Assembly (NCBI RefSeq): GCF_030317035.1
Contig: NZ_JASZYK010000001.1
Location: 868,001-932,000, forward strand
DNA from: Variovorax sp. J22G73
GTDB taxonomy: Bacteria; Pseudomonadota; Gammaproteobacteria; Burkholderiales; Burkholderiaceae_C
Reading direction: 5' to 3'
Length of the DNA stretch: 64,000 nucleotides
This document shows, piece by piece, positions 25,811 through 35,260 of the stretch. Every line of letters begins with the position of its first letter. Position 1 is the stretch's first letter. The notes beneath the pieces were generated by a model. That model saw only the letters and a list, made by a program, of their open reading frames with translations. It did no database searches and had not been told where the DNA came from. The position numbers and the translations under genes were made by a program.

Positions 25811-27082
25811 CTAAGCGGCGCGTTTGAGGGGAAAGACGTTTTCCGGTGACGGTGGCGGCTGGCCCGTTTCGCAAGCAACCACGTAGTCGGCCCAGATCGC
25901 AAGGGCTTGGCGCCGCTCTGGAATCTCTTCGCGGACGTCGTAAATGCCCTCCATGCCCTTGAGCTTATGGTTCAGGGCAATTTCTGAGATTTCACGTGAC
26001 ACGCCGAGATTGCGCAAGTGCCCCTTGGCCGTGCTGCGCGTGTCATGCGGCGTGAAGCGACGTATGTCGATGTCCCCGCGTTCGAAGGCGCGATTGAATG
26101 CGGCCCACAGCGTGGTCCGCCCAACCGGCACATCGCCAAGGTTGCGAACGCGATCCATGCGGCGTGCGGGGAGCACCCACTGGGAGTCGCCGGCCACAGC
26201 TATCAGCTCGCGAAACCAGTCTGCTACAACCGTCGGCAGCGGCACGGAAAAGCCCACTCGAGTCTTCACAGAATCGTCGGGCACCCACCATGTGCCGGCC
26301 TCCAGATCTACGTCGGTCTTTTTGGCCTTTACGAGCTCGACGCCGCGCACGCAGGTGACCAACAGGATGCGAAACGCGAGCGCGTTTTCGCGCCCGATGA
26401 AGTCGATGCCAGACAGCAGTGCTTTGAGTTCGTCGGCTTCCAGCATCACACGCTTGCGTACGGTTGGCCTTGGACCCTTCAGCGCGGTCAATTTGATGCC
26501 TGTGCACGGGTTTGCTGGCACGATGGTCAGCCCGCAGGCATGGTCGTACAGCTTCGACGCCGTCGTGAGCGCGCGCTTGGTCATCGCCCAGGAACGCTTG
26601 CTGTCCTTCAGCATCGTGACGATGTCCATGCTGGTCACCTGGTCTACTCGGCGCGCACCTAGTTTGGGCACGATGAGCTGGTCAATGTCCGCATTCCGGT
26701 AGTAGATCGTGCCCGTAGCGAAGACGCTTGGGAGCAGCACCTTCTCCCGGTAGTCCGCGACAAGGTCGGAAATCGTCCAGGCGGCTGCGGCGCGCGACTT
26801 CCGTTCCTGCTTCTGCAGCGCCGGGTCTGCGCCCTTGTCGACGGCCGCGCGGAGCGCTCGTGCTTCTTCCCGCGCAGCGGCCAGGCTGACGTCAGGATAG
26901 TTGCCGATCGTTATTTCTTTGCGGGTGCCCGCTCCCTGGCGATAGCGCAGCACCCACGAGGCGGTGCCCCCCTTCGACAAAGTGAACGTCAGGCCGTCCC
27001 CATCGGACTTCGCGACGGATGCGCCCTTGGCAATCCATCGCTTGATCTGGAGGTCGGAAAGCAGGTGACTTAGTTTGGCCAT
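25811..27082 (-). CDS. Tyrosine recombinase, P4-type integrase
   Basis: A 423-residue integrase that catalyses prophage integration and excision. It has an N-terminal arm-binding DUF4102-like domain (WIAKGASVAKSDGDGLTFTL, WVLRYRQGAGTRKEITIGNY), a SAM-like core-binding domain (~100-200) and a catalytic domain. Catalytic residues are visible as R246 (TCVRGVEL), H346 and R349 (PHDTRS), H372 (LNHK) and nucleophile Y381 (GIYD). The intact set suggests an active enzyme. The start at 27082 lies 15 bp before a cluster of palindromic sites that probably bind the integrase or a regulator. Confidence 0.95.
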   Translation of the reverse strand: MAKLSHLLSDLQIKRWIAKGASVAKSDGDGLTFTLSKGGTASWVLRYRQGAGTRKEITIGNYPDVSLAAAREEARALRAAVDKGADPALQKQERKSRAAAAWTISDLVADYREKVLLPSVFATGTIYYRNADIDQLIVPKLGARRVDQVTSMDIVTMLKDSKRSWAMTKRALTTASKLYDHACGLTIVPANPCTGIKLTALKGPRPTVRKRVMLEADELKALLSGIDFIGRENALAFRILLVTCVRGVELVKAKKTDVDLEAGTWWVPDDSVKTRVGFSVPLPTVVADWFRELIAVAGDSQWVLPARRMDRVRNLGDVPVGRTTLWAAFNRAFERGDIDIRRFTPHDTRSTAKGHLRNLGVSREISEIALNHKLKGMEGIYDVREEIPERRQALAIWADYVVACETGQPPPSPENVFPLKRAA

Positions 27083-27096
27083 CGTTGGTAGAGGGT

Positions 27097-27133
27097 GGGT
27101 AGCTAGGCCGTCTAGCTACCCACCTAGCTACCC
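27097..27133. promoter_or_regulatory. Three CTAGCTACCC units at integrase promoter
   Basis: GGGTAGCTAG at 27097-27106 and CTAGCTACCC at 27112-27121 form a perfect 10-bp inverted repeat. A second direct copy of CTAGCTACCC follows at 27124-27133. The group lies 15-51 bp upstream of the integrase ATG and would overlap its promoter or leader. Likely roles are arm-type integrase sites or an operator for int autoregulation. Confidence 0.65.
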
Positions 27134-27149
27134 GGCCAACGTGCGCCAG

Positions 27150-27232
27150 TGTGACACATCGAGATTCACGAGGAACTATCTTTCCCTGAGAAATCAACGA
27201 CTTGCGAAAATTTCTGCGACGTTGTGACACAT
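27150..27232. repeat. Paired TGTGACACAT repeats upstream of integrase
   Basis: TGTGACACAT occurs at 27150-27159 and 27223-27232, 73 bp apart. Each contains the small palindrome TGTGACACA. They lie between the integrase and the first host gene, where attR and accessory protein sites are expected. The att core itself cannot be identified because the left end is outside the window. The rest of the 389-bp gap (27083-27471) shows no gene. Confidence 0.5.
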
Positions 27233-27471
27233 GCAGAACCGCCAATGAAACTTGCAGGTGGCAATTTTCATGGGGCTGCGTGGTGCCCGTCGTGGCGACG
27301 GACCCAGGATTCGTTGAGTGGGAAAGAGTCGGCGAACAGCTTAGCAAAGGCCGCGGGGCTGGAAGTCGGCGCAGGGCTCTTTCGGTTTCTTAGGGTTGTT
27401 TCCACAAATCTGTCACCAATCGCAACAAAGAGGCCTAAAGATTGCATGCATGTGCCTGTTCCTGGAGGGAT

Positions 27472-30400
27472 ATGGTGCATTTCATTACCCGCCGCCTGAG
27501 CCGGCTGAGCGTGGGCCGCAAGTTGCTGGTCATCTACCTGCTCGACCTGAGCGCGGTGATCTTCATCAGCGGCATCCTCATCAACGAGAAGTTCATCGCC
27601 ATCGACTTCGGCCGCAAGGAGATGGCGGGCGCGGCCTACATCGACCGCCTGCGCTCGACCCTGCTCGCCACCGCCGGCTGGCAGGGCGCCAAGCCCGCGC
27701 CGCCCCAGGCGCTGGCGCAGCTGGAGCAGCAGTACGGCGACGGCATGCAAAGCGCCGCGCTCAGCCAGCAGTTCCGCGAGTCGCTGGCCTCGGCGTCGCA
27801 GGCCGGGCGCGTCGGAACCACGGCGCGCGAGACCGCCACCCGCGAGGCGCTCGAGCAGGGCCGCGCGCTGGTGACGCGCATCGGCAACCAGTCGAACCTC
27901 ATCCTCGACCCCGACCTCGACAGCTACTACACGATGTCGCTGGTGCTGCTGCGCTTTCCCGAGCTGCTGGAGCTCGGCTCCGACATGGCCGCGCGCCTGC
28001 ACGCGCCCGGTGCCAGCGGGCTCGCAGCGACCGAGGCGCGCACGCAGTACTTCATCCTGGAAGGGCGCATCGACGCCATCGCGGCCAGCATCAAGAGCGA
28101 CTACGCCGAGGCCTTCGCCGCCGCCAAGGGGCCGCTGCAGGCGCGGCTGGACCCGTCGCGCGCCCGCCTGCTGGCGAGCATCGAGGCCTTCCGCCGGGCC
28201 TCGCGCGAGGTGCTGGCGTCCAGCGACAGCACCGACAACAGCGGCAACTACCGGGGGCTGGCCGCCTTCGACACGGCCCAGCAGGCGCTGTTCGCCGAGC
28301 TCGACGGCGCCTGGTTCAGCGCCGTCGGCGAGCTGAACGCCATGCTCACGTCGCGCGAGCACGGCTTTTTCGCGCGCATGTGGATGCACCTGGGCACAGC
28401 GCTGTTCCTGCTGCTGATGATCCTCACGGCGGTGTTCTACGTGGCGCGGCAAATCTCGCTGCCGCTGCGGCGGCTCTCGGGCGTGGTCGACACCGTGCGC
28501 CGCACCGGCGACCACAGCCTTCGCGCCCACTGGGACAGCGGCGACGAAATCGGCGTGCTGGTGCTCGGCTTCAACGACATGCTGGCGCAGCTCGACCGCG
28601 AGCGGCAGGCGCAGCAGGAGCTCGCGGCCAGCGCCCGCGCGGCCGAGGCGCAGCGCGACCTGGTGGCGGCCATTCCGATTCCGCTGATGGTCACGGCCAT
28701 TCCGAACCACGAGGTGCTCAACGCCAACCCCAGCGCGCAGGCCTGGCTGGGCGGCGGCACGCGCGACCCGTGGGCGCTGGGCGTGGCGCCCGGCGTGCGC
28801 TCGCGCTTCTTCCAGCAGCTGGCCGACCGCGGCGCCGTCGACGAGTTCGAGGTGCGCTGGCTCGGCGGCACCGAACCTTCGTGGGCCGTGCTGTCGGCGC
28901 GGCGGCTGGTGTACCAGGGGCAGGACGCGCTGCTCACGGCCTTCACGCCCATCAACCACCTGAAGCTGATGGAGCAGCGCCTGATGCTCTGGGCCAAGGT
29001 GTTCGAGGCCTCGTCCGAAGGCATCCTGATCATCGACGCCCAGCACCGCATCCTCACGGCCAACCGCGCGCTGTGCCGCCTCACGGGCCATGACCTGGGC
29101 GAACTCGTGGGCGAGCCGCCCGAGGGGCTCATGAGCGACGACACCCTGCACTTTGCCGACCTGTGGCCCGTGCTCGACCAGCGTGGCACCTGGCAGGGCG
29201 AGGTCAGCGTGCGCCGGCGCAACGGCGACAGCTACCCCGCGTGGCTGGTGGCCAGCGTGGTGCGCGACGGGCCGGAGCGCATCTCGCACTACATCTTTAC
29301 CTCCATCGACGTGAGCGACCGCAAGCGCAGCGAGGCGCGCATCCGCTTCCTGGCGCACCACGACGTGCTGACCGAGCTCCCCAACCGCTCGCTGTGCATC
29401 GAGCGGCTGGGGCTGGCGCTGCAGCAGGCGCAGCGCAAGGGGCAGCGCGTGGGGGTGCTGTTCATCGACCTGGACCGCTTCAAGAACATCAACGACTCGC
29501 TGGGCCATCATGTGGGCGACGCGCTGCTGCGCTCGGTGGCCCACCGCATGACGCAGGCCGTGCGGCCCGGCGACACGGTGAGCCGGCTGGGTGGCGACGA
29601 GTTCGTGGTGGTGCTGGCCAACGTGGCCGACGGCGAAGAGATCCTGTCGCTGGTCGAGCGCCGGCTCATCCAGCTGATTCGCCAGCCGCACGACATCGAC
29701 GGCGCCGAGATCCATGTGTCCTGCAGCGTGGGCATCGCGGTGTACCCCGACGACGCGCAGGACATCGACGCGCTCATGCGCCATGCCGACGTGGCCATGT
29801 ACCAGAGCAAGGCCAGCGGACGCGACACCGCGCGCTTCTTCACGCCCGAGATGAACGAGCGCGCCCAGCAACGGCTGCAGCTGGAAAGCAGCCTGCGCCA
29901 CGCCATCGAGCGCGACGAGCTCAGCCTGCACTACCAGCCGCGCATCGACGCCCACAGCGGCGAGCTGATCTGCGTGGAGGCGCTCTTGCGCTGGCAGAGC
30001 GCGGAGCTGGGGCCGGTGCCGCCCGCGCAGTTCATTCCCATCGCGGAGGAGTCGGGGCAGATCGTGGCCATCGGTTCGTGGGTCATCGAGCAGGCCTGCG
30101 CGCAGCACGCGGCCTGGCGCCGCGACGGGCTGGGCGCGATCCGGGTGGCCATCAACATGTCGGCGCTGCAGCTGCGCGAGGGCGACCTGGTGTCGGTGCT
30201 GCGCGACGCCATCGCCCTGCACGGCGTGCCGCCGGGCGACCTGGAAATCGAGCTCACCGAATCGACGCTGATGGACGCGGCCGAGCAGTCGCTGGTGCAG
30301 CTGCACGCGCTGAAGTCGCTGGGCGTGATGCTGTCGATCGACGACTTCGGCACCGGCTACTCGAGCCTGAATTACCTGAACCGCTTTCCCATCGACAAGC

Positions 30401-30660
30401 TGAAGATCGACCGCTCCTTCATCCACAACATGCTCGGCGACCCCACCGACATGGCGATTGCCCGGGCCATCATCGGCCTGGGCCACACGCTGGGGCTGCG
30501 CGTGGTGGCCGAGGGCGTGGAGCGGCGCGAGGAGGCCGACACCCTGCGCGCGGCCCGCTGCGACGAACTGCAGGGCTACCTCATCGCCAAGCCGATGCCG
30601 GCCGCGAAGCTGGCGGCGTGGATTGCGCAGGACAGCCGCATGGGCGCGACGTCCATCTGA
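27472..30660 (+). CDS. Membrane-bound GGDEF-EAL c-di-GMP protein with PAS domains
   Basis: A 1062-residue inner-membrane signalling protein that could make and/or degrade cyclic di-GMP. In order: TM helix (~17-38), a large periplasmic helical sensor region, TM (~300-320), HAMP, one degenerate and one clear PAS (~510-630), GGDEF and EAL. The active-site motif GGDEF is at residues 707-711. An I-site RPGD sits five residues before it (698-701). The EAL motif (EALLRW) is at 836, with intact INMS, LTES, DDFGTGYSSL and EGVE segments, so both activities are possible. ATG at 27472 follows GGAGG by 6 bp. It is the first host gene after the prophage and is monocistronic. Confidence 0.92.
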   Translation: MVHFITRRLSRLSVGRKLLVIYLLDLSAVIFISGILINEKFIAIDFGRKEMAGAAYIDRLRSTLLATAGWQGAKPAPPQALAQLEQQYGDGMQSAALSQQFRESLASASQAGRVGTTARETATREALEQGRALVTRIGNQSNLILDPDLDSYYTMSLVLLRFPELLELGSDMAARLHAPGASGLAATEARTQYFILEGRIDAIAASIKSDYAEAFAAAKGPLQARLDPSRARLLASIEAFRRASREVLASSDSTDNSGNYRGLAAFDTAQQALFAELDGAWFSAVGELNAMLTSREHGFFARMWMHLGTALFLLLMILTAVFYVARQISLPLRRLSGVVDTVRRTGDHSLRAHWDSGDEIGVLVLGFNDMLAQLDRERQAQQELAASARAAEAQRDLVAAIPIPLMVTAIPNHEVLNANPSAQAWLGGGTRDPWALGVAPGVRSRFFQQLADRGAVDEFEVRWLGGTEPSWAVLSARRLVYQGQDALLTAFTPINHLKLMEQRLMLWAKVFEASSEGILIIDAQHRILTANRALCRLTGHDLGELVGEPPEGLMSDDTLHFADLWPVLDQRGTWQGEVSVRRRNGDSYPAWLVASVVRDGPERISHYIFTSIDVSDRKRSEARIRFLAHHDVLTELPNRSLCIERLGLALQQAQRKGQRVGVLFIDLDRFKNINDSLGHHVGDALLRSVAHRMTQAVRPGDTVSRLGGDEFVVVLANVADGEEILSLVERRLIQLIRQPHDIDGAEIHVSCSVGIAVYPDDAQDIDALMRHADVAMYQSKASGRDTARFFTPEMNERAQQRLQLESSLRHAIERDELSLHYQPRIDAHSGELICVEALLRWQSAELGPVPPAQFIPIAEESGQIVAIGSWVIEQACAQHAAWRRDGLGAIRVAINMSALQLREGDLVSVLRDAIALHGVPPGDLEIELTESTLMDAAEQSLVQLHALKSLGVMLSIDDFGTGYSSLNYLNRFPIDKLKIDRSFIHNMLGDPTDMAIARAIIGLGHTLGLRVVAEGVERREEADTLRAARCDELQGYLIAKPMPAAKLAAWIAQDSRMGATSI

Positions 30661-30792
30661 CAGGTCGGCTGGCCGAAGGCTCGCCGGTTTTCAATGTTTT
30701 GGGGCGGCAAGGGTGTAGGTGCGCCTTTGTCTGCACCTGAATGGGGCTTTGTGCCCGTATTTGGTTCTCCTATCCGGCAAAATGCAAGATCC

Positions 30793-30806
30793 GCATAAGG
30801 TTATGC
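30793..30806. promoter_or_regulatory. Short palindrome in gdhA upstream region
   Basis: GCATAA and TTATGC flank GG at 30793-30806, 27 bp before the glutamate dehydrogenase ATG. It could be an operator for nitrogen or carbon control, but it is short and no regulator is known here. The remaining 173-bp gap shows no other clear signal. Confidence 0.3.
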
Positions 30807-30833
30807 ACCGATTTGGCAAATAGAAGGATTGGA

Positions 30834-32177
30834 ATGAAGCACGCCACCGCCGAGGGTTTCCTGGCCCATGTCGCCCAGCGCAACCCCGGACAGCCCGAGT
30901 ACCTGCAGGCCGTGACCGAGGTCATGGAAAGCCTCTGGCCCTACATCGCGCAGCACCCGAAGTACACCGCCCACAGCCTGCTCGAGCGGCTGGTCGAGCC
31001 CGAGCGCGTGCTCATGTTCCGCGTGTCGTGGGTGGACGACCATGGCGAGGTGCAGGTCAACCGCGGCTTTCGCATCCAGCACAGCCTGGCCATCGGGCCG
31101 TACAAGGGCGGCCTGCGCTTTCACCCGTCGGTGAACCTGTCGATCCTCAAGTTCCTGGCCTTCGAGCAGACGCTGAAGAACTCGCTCACCACGCTGCCCA
31201 TGGGCGGCGGCAAGGGCGGCGCCGACTTCGACCCCAAGGGCAAGAGCCAGGGCGAGGTCATGCGCTTTTGCCAGGCCTTCGTGGGCGAGCTGTTTCGCCA
31301 CATCGGCGCCGACACCGACGTGCCCGCAGGTGACGTGGGCGTGGGCGGGCGCGAGATCGGCTTCATGGCCGGCATGGTCAAGAAGCTCACCAACCGCGCC
31401 GACTGCGTGTTCACCGGCAAGGGCCTGAGCTTCGGCGGCTCGCTGATCCGCCCCGAGGCCACCGGGTACGGCAACGTCTACTTCGCGCAGGAAATGCTCA
31501 AGCGCAAGGGCCGAAGCTTCGACGGCCTGCGCGTGAGCGTCTCGGGGGCGGGCAACGTCGCGCAGTACACGGTCGAGAAGGCCATGGCGCTGGGCGCGAA
31601 GGTGGTGACGGTGTCGGACTCCAGCGGCACCGTGGTCGACGAGGACGGCTTCACGCCCGAGAAGCTCGCCGTGCTGATGGACGTGAAGAACCACCTCTAC
31701 GGCCGCGTGAGCGACTACGCCGAGCGCACCGGCGCGCGCTTCGTGGCCGGCGCCACGCCGTGGCACGTGCCGGTCGACGTGGCGCTGCCCAGCGCCACGC
31801 AGAACGAGCTGAACGAGGAAGACGCGCGCATGCTGGTGAAGAACGGCGTGCTCTGCGTGGCCGAAGGCGCCAACATGCCGTCGACCATGGAGGCCGTGAA
31901 GGTGTTCGAGGGCCACGGCGTGCTTTACGCGCCGGGCAAGGCGAGCAACGCGGGCGGCGTGGCCACCTCGGGGCTGGAAATGAGCCAGAACGCGGCGCGC
32001 CTGTCGTGGACGCGCGAAGAGGTCGATGCGCGGCTGCTGCAGATCATGCAGGGCATCCATGCCTCGTGCATCCACTACGGCGAAGGCAAGGACAAGCGCG
32101 TGAGCTACGTGGATGGCGCGAACATCGCCGGCTTCGTGCGCGTGGCCGACGCGATGCTGGCGCAGGGCGTCGTCTGA
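30834..32177 (+). CDS. gdhA: NADP-type glutamate dehydrogenase
   Basis: A 447-residue hexameric-type glutamate dehydrogenase that forms glutamate from 2-oxoglutarate and ammonium. Signature segments are present: YKGGLRFHPSVNLSILKFL, the glycine-rich substrate loop PMGGGKGGADFDPKGKS with its catalytic lysines, TDVPAGDVGVGGREIGFM, and GAGNVAQYT in the Rossmann fold. The ~447 length and the AEGANMPST region fit the GdhA (NADP) class rather than the short NAD type. The start at 30834 is preceded by AGAAGGA. Stands alone, transcribed away from the GGDEF-EAL gene in the same direction. Confidence 0.95.
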   Translation: MKHATAEGFLAHVAQRNPGQPEYLQAVTEVMESLWPYIAQHPKYTAHSLLERLVEPERVLMFRVSWVDDHGEVQVNRGFRIQHSLAIGPYKGGLRFHPSVNLSILKFLAFEQTLKNSLTTLPMGGGKGGADFDPKGKSQGEVMRFCQAFVGELFRHIGADTDVPAGDVGVGGREIGFMAGMVKKLTNRADCVFTGKGLSFGGSLIRPEATGYGNVYFAQEMLKRKGRSFDGLRVSVSGAGNVAQYTVEKAMALGAKVVTVSDSSGTVVDEDGFTPEKLAVLMDVKNHLYGRVSDYAERTGARFVAGATPWHVPVDVALPSATQNELNEEDARMLVKNGVLCVAEGANMPSTMEAVKVFEGHGVLYAPGKASNAGGVATSGLEMSQNAARLSWTREEVDARLLQIMQGIHASCIHYGEGKDKRVSYVDGANIAGFVRVADAMLAQGVV

Positions 32178-32198
32178 CGCGCCGGGCGCAGGCTGGAC

Positions 32199-32438
32199 TC
32201 AGAGTTCGATGAACGCCGAGGTGGCCTTGTTCAAGGCCAGCTGGCCCTTCACGGTGATCGATTCGACCTGCGCCAGCTGGCGGATCGCGCGCGCATCGCC
32301 CGCGCGGTCCGACGGTGGAATGAAGGCCGTTACCAGCTCCGCCGCACGCAGCACGCGCAGCCTGTCGATGTCTGCGGGCGTGTGAACGACGTATGGCAAT
32401 TTCTGCTCGGCGAGCACCCGAAGAAATTCCATGGACAT
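32199..32438 (-). CDS. Small hypothetical protein
   Basis: A 79-residue cytosolic protein (MSMEFLRVLAEQKLPYVVHT...). It has an Ile/Leu-rich helix, ADIDRLRVLRAAELVTAFIP, and a C-terminal strand region ending in NKATSAFIEL. GGAG lies 7 bp upstream of the start. It converges with gdhA, leaving only 21 bp between the stops. No family is recognised. Confidence 0.65.
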   Translation of the reverse strand: MSMEFLRVLAEQKLPYVVHTPADIDRLRVLRAAELVTAFIPPSDRAGDARAIRQLAQVESITVKGQLALNKATSAFIEL

Positions 32439-32588
32439 GTGCCGTCTCCTTGGGGGTTTGAGGGCGTGACGGCCATTTTGCGCACAAACAATTAGCGTTG
32501 TCTAAAGGCTTTCTAAACCCTGCGCGGCGCATGCCTTTCCGCCTGCACGCCGACACGTTTCGGTGTTTGCGCGGCGTGTACCGAAGGC

Positions 32589-33740
32589 CTAGTTTCGCGG
32601 CTGCACCGGCCACGCGGTGGTGTCCGGCAGCACGATGTGCCAGTGCACCGGCGCGATGCCGTCGAAGCTTTCGCGGTAGCGCTGCGACAGGCGGTCTTCG
32701 CCCGTCACGTCGCGGATCACGATGGCCTCGATGCGCCCGGGGTGCGCGCGAAACGTTTGCGCGTAGATCTCGGGGTCGGCCTCGCCCGAGTCGCCCACCA
32801 GCACGAAGCGGCGCTGCGGAAACTCGGCCAGCAGCCGCTCGATCACGCCCAGCTTGTGCGCGCGCGAATCTTCCGCGCCGGGCACCAGCGTGCGCCACGT
32901 GGTGCTCTCGCGCAGGTGCATGCTGCCCGCGGGAAAGTCGGCGCCGCGAATGAAGTCCGCCAGCGGCGGGTACAGCTGTATTGGGCTTGCCGACAGGTAG
33001 TGAAAGCGCGTGTCGGGCGTCTTCGCCATCTCGCGGTACCACTGCGCCATGCGCGGCGCGGGCTCGAAACGACGCGAGAAGGTGTTCAGCAGCATCTCGC
33101 GCCGGTCGCGCACCTGCGTGCGCTTGATGGTGTCGTCGATGTCCGAGATCACCGACAGGCCCTGCGGCGGCACGATCAGCGCCTGGCCCCGGAAGCGGTG
33201 CAGCAGCTCGCCCGGACCGGTCACGCCGTGGAACTGCACCCACTCCTGCGACGATGCCTGCGGCGACAGCAGCGTGGCGCGCGGCATGTCGATCACCACG
33301 CGCAGGTTGACGCGGCCGTCCTTGCCCGACGGCGGCATCGTGACGCGGGTGGGGCTGCCGTCGAAGTCAATGTCGATGACCTTGTCTTCTTCCGATTCCG
33401 CATGGAACAGCGCGGTGCGCTGGTTGAAGCGGAGCCGCGCGGCGGGCGAGAGCTTCTTGAGGTTCAGCCCCAGGTAGCGCGCCAGCGCGGTGTTCAGGCC
33501 CCAGCGGTGCTCGCGTTCGAAGATCCAGCCGTGGATGTCGACCTCGAGCCGGCCGTCGGCCGTGGGGCGCGCCGTGCCGGTCATGAAGAGCGCCTCTTCA
33601 TCGGGCTCCAGCGGCTCGGGCGCGGCCAGCGCGCGCAAAGGAGAGAGACCTGCAACGCCTGCGGCCAGTGCCGCACCCATCACCACGGACCGGCGCCGCA
33701 GGGGCGGGGCGGGCGGGTGGCGAGGGGCGGTGTCGTTCAT
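32589..33740 (-). CDS. DUF2183/App1-like phosphatase domain protein
   Basis: A 383-residue protein with a twin-Arg-containing N-terminus (RRRSVVMGAALAAGVAG) that suggests Tat-type export. The HAD-like phosphatase signature VISDIDDTIKRTQV lies mid-protein, and VLVGDSGEADPEIYA near the C-terminus supplies the second acidic motif. This matches the DUF2183 family related to yeast App1 phosphatidate phosphatase. The start at 33740 overlaps the folA stop (ATGA), so it is the third gene of a thyA-folA-DUF2183 operon. Substrate is unknown here. Confidence 0.88.
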   Translation of the reverse strand: MNDTAPRHPPAPPLRRRSVVMGAALAAGVAGLSPLRALAAPEPLEPDEEALFMTGTARPTADGRLEVDIHGWIFEREHRWGLNTALARYLGLNLKKLSPAARLRFNQRTALFHAESEEDKVIDIDFDGSPTRVTMPPSGKDGRVNLRVVIDMPRATLLSPQASSQEWVQFHGVTGPGELLHRFRGQALIVPPQGLSVISDIDDTIKRTQVRDRREMLLNTFSRRFEPAPRMAQWYREMAKTPDTRFHYLSASPIQLYPPLADFIRGADFPAGSMHLRESTTWRTLVPGAEDSRAHKLGVIERLLAEFPQRRFVLVGDSGEADPEIYAQTFRAHPGRIEAIVIRDVTGEDRLSQRYRESFDGIAPVHWHIVLPDTTAWPVQPRN

Positions 33741-34321
33741 TCGTGCGTGGACGATGCGGAGGCTGCGGAAACGGTGGAAGGGCCCGGGTCGGTGGCGCGC
33801 TCGTAGGTCACGAAACTGAAGGCGATGCCTTCCTTGGCGGACACATGCGACTCGCGCTGCGTTTCGCGCCACACGGCGGCGTCGAGTTCAGGCGCGTGGG
33901 CGTCGCCTTCGTAGTCGCGCGCCAGTTCGGTCACGACCGCGCGGTGGGCGAGGGGCTCGGCCTCGGCGTAGATCTGCGCGCCGCCGATGACCCAGATGTC
34001 TTGGGGCGCCTGTTGTGCTGCAGGCTGCGCGACGTGTTGTGCAATGAAAGAGAACGCCTCCTGCAGGCTCCCCACACGCTGCGCACCTTCGGCCTGCCAG
34101 TTGGCCTGCCGCGTCACCACGATGTTCTGCCGGCCCGGCAGCGGCCGAAAGCGCGGCGGCAGCGAGTCCCAGGTCTTGCGGCCCATGACCACCGGCGCGC
34201 CGGCGGTCTGCTGCTTGAAGTGCGCCATGTCCTCCGGCAGGTGCCAGGGAATGGTGTTGTGCGCGCCGATCACGCCGTTGGCGGCGCGCGCGAAGATGAG
34301 GTTGATGCGGGGCTCGCTCAT
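33737..34321 (-). CDS. folA: Dihydrofolate reductase
   Basis: A 194-residue DHFR reducing dihydrofolate to tetrahydrofolate with NADPH. Visible hallmarks are INLIFARAANGVIGAHNTIPWHLPEDMAHF with the catalytic acidic residue, PVVMGRKTWDSLP, and IWVIGGAQIYAEAEP. The gene follows thyA by 13 bp, the classic order that regenerates folate oxidised by thymidylate synthase. A Ser/Ala-rich tail extends ~15 residues beyond the usual core. It overlaps the DUF2183 gene by 4 bp. Confidence 0.95.
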   Translation of the reverse strand: MSEPRINLIFARAANGVIGAHNTIPWHLPEDMAHFKQQTAGAPVVMGRKTWDSLPPRFRPLPGRQNIVVTRQANWQAEGAQRVGSLQEAFSFIAQHVAQPAAQQAPQDIWVIGGAQIYAEAEPLAHRAVVTELARDYEGDAHAPELDAAVWRETQRESHVSAKEGIAFSFVTYERATDPGPSTVSAASASSTHE

Positions 34322-34334
34322 GCGGTTGCTCCGG

Positions 34335-35177
34335 TCACACCGCCACGGGCGCCTTGATCGGGTCGCCGTGCCGGTAGTCGAGCACCTCGAAGTCCTCGTA
34401 CTGGTAGTCGAAGATCGAGTCGGGCTTGCGCTTGATGTTCAGCGTGGGGTACGGGTACGGCGTGCGGCTGAGCTGCAGCGCCACCTGATCGGCGTGGTTG
34501 CTGTAGATGTGGCAGTCGCCGCCGGTCCAGACGAAGTCGCCCACGTCCAGGTCGCACTGCTGCGCCACCATGTGCGTGAGCAGCGCGTAGCTGGCGATGT
34601 TGAAGGGCACGCCCAGGAAGATGTCGGCGCTGCGCTGGTAGAGCTGGCAGCTGAGCTTGCCGCGCTCACCCTCGGCCTGCGGCGGCGCCACGTAGAACTG
34701 GAAGAAGGCATGGCAAGGCATGAGCGCCATCTTCGACAGCTCGGCCACGTTCCAGGCGCTCACGATGATGCGGCGCGAGTCGGGGTTGCTCTTCAGCGTC
34801 TTGATCACGTCGGCGATCTGGTCGATGTGGCCGCCGTCGGGCGTGGGCCAGCTGCGCCACTGCACGCCGTACACCGGGCCCAGGTCGCCGTCTTCGCGCG
34901 CCCATTCGTCCCAGATGCTCACGCCGCGTTCCTTCAGCCAGTTGTTGTTGCTGGAACCGGTCAGGAACCACAGCAGCTCCTGGATGATGGACTTCAGGTG
35001 CACCTTCTTCGTGGTGACCAGCGGAAAGCCTTCGTTCAGGTCGAAGCGCATCTGGTGGCCGAACACGCTCTTGGTGCCGGTGCCGGTGCGGTCGCTCTTG
35101 AACACGCCGTGCGTGTCGACGTGGCGCATGAAGTCTTCGTATTGGGAGCGGATGGGGCGTGAGGTCGTGGAGGTCAT
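34335..35177 (-). CDS. thyA: Thymidylate synthase
   Basis: A 280-residue enzyme that methylates dUMP to dTMP using methylenetetrahydrofolate. The active-site cysteine lies in [25 protein letters not shown], the dUMP-binding [20 protein letters not shown] and the C-terminal APVAV ending are all present. The start at 35177 ([20 protein letters not shown]) fits family length. It heads the operon with folA, and a repeat-rich intergenic region lies upstream. Confidence 0.97.
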   Translation of the reverse strand: MTSTTSRPIRSQYEDFMRHVDTHGVFKSDRTGTGTKSVFGHQMRFDLNEGFPLVTTKKVHLKSIIQELLWFLTGSSNNNWLKERGVSIWDEWAREDGDLGPVYGVQWRSWPTPDGGHIDQIADVIKTLKSNPDSRRIIVSAWNVAELSKMALMPCHAFFQFYVAPPQAEGERGKLSCQLYQRSADIFLGVPFNIASYALLTHMVAQQCDLDVGDFVWTGGDCHIYSNHADQVALQLSRTPYPYPTLNIKRKPDSIFDYQYEDFEVLDYRHGDPIKAPVAV

Positions 35178-35260
35178 GGCGAGGGCGTCTGGGCTGCGGG
35201 GCTGCGGGGCGTGTGCGGACGGTGTTCGAATTTTAAGTGCCGGTGCGCCGGGAGGCTGGC

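Larger units (their letters stand above)
1..27240. mobile_element. Prophage, late region and right (integrase) end
   Basis: A contiguous block of siphovirus genes (terminase, portal, capsid, tail, lysis) on the + strand is followed by a P4-type integrase on the - strand; ordinary chromosomal genes begin at 27472. The left end, early genes and repressor are not in the window. The integrase is the outermost gene and reads into the element, as usual for P4-type integrases whose attP lies upstream of int. The right boundary is therefore placed in the 27083-27471 gap. The exact att core cannot be found without the left end. The head module is lambda-like (Nu1/A/W/B), but the capsid is a protease fusion and the tape measure is of TP901 type, so the element is mosaic. 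Confidence 0.88.

Noticed and set aside
27268..30486. 1072-codon antisense frame opposite the GGDEF-EAL gene
   Set aside because: Low-complexity His/Val/Arg composition typical of antisense frames in high-GC DNA; the + strand has complete domains.
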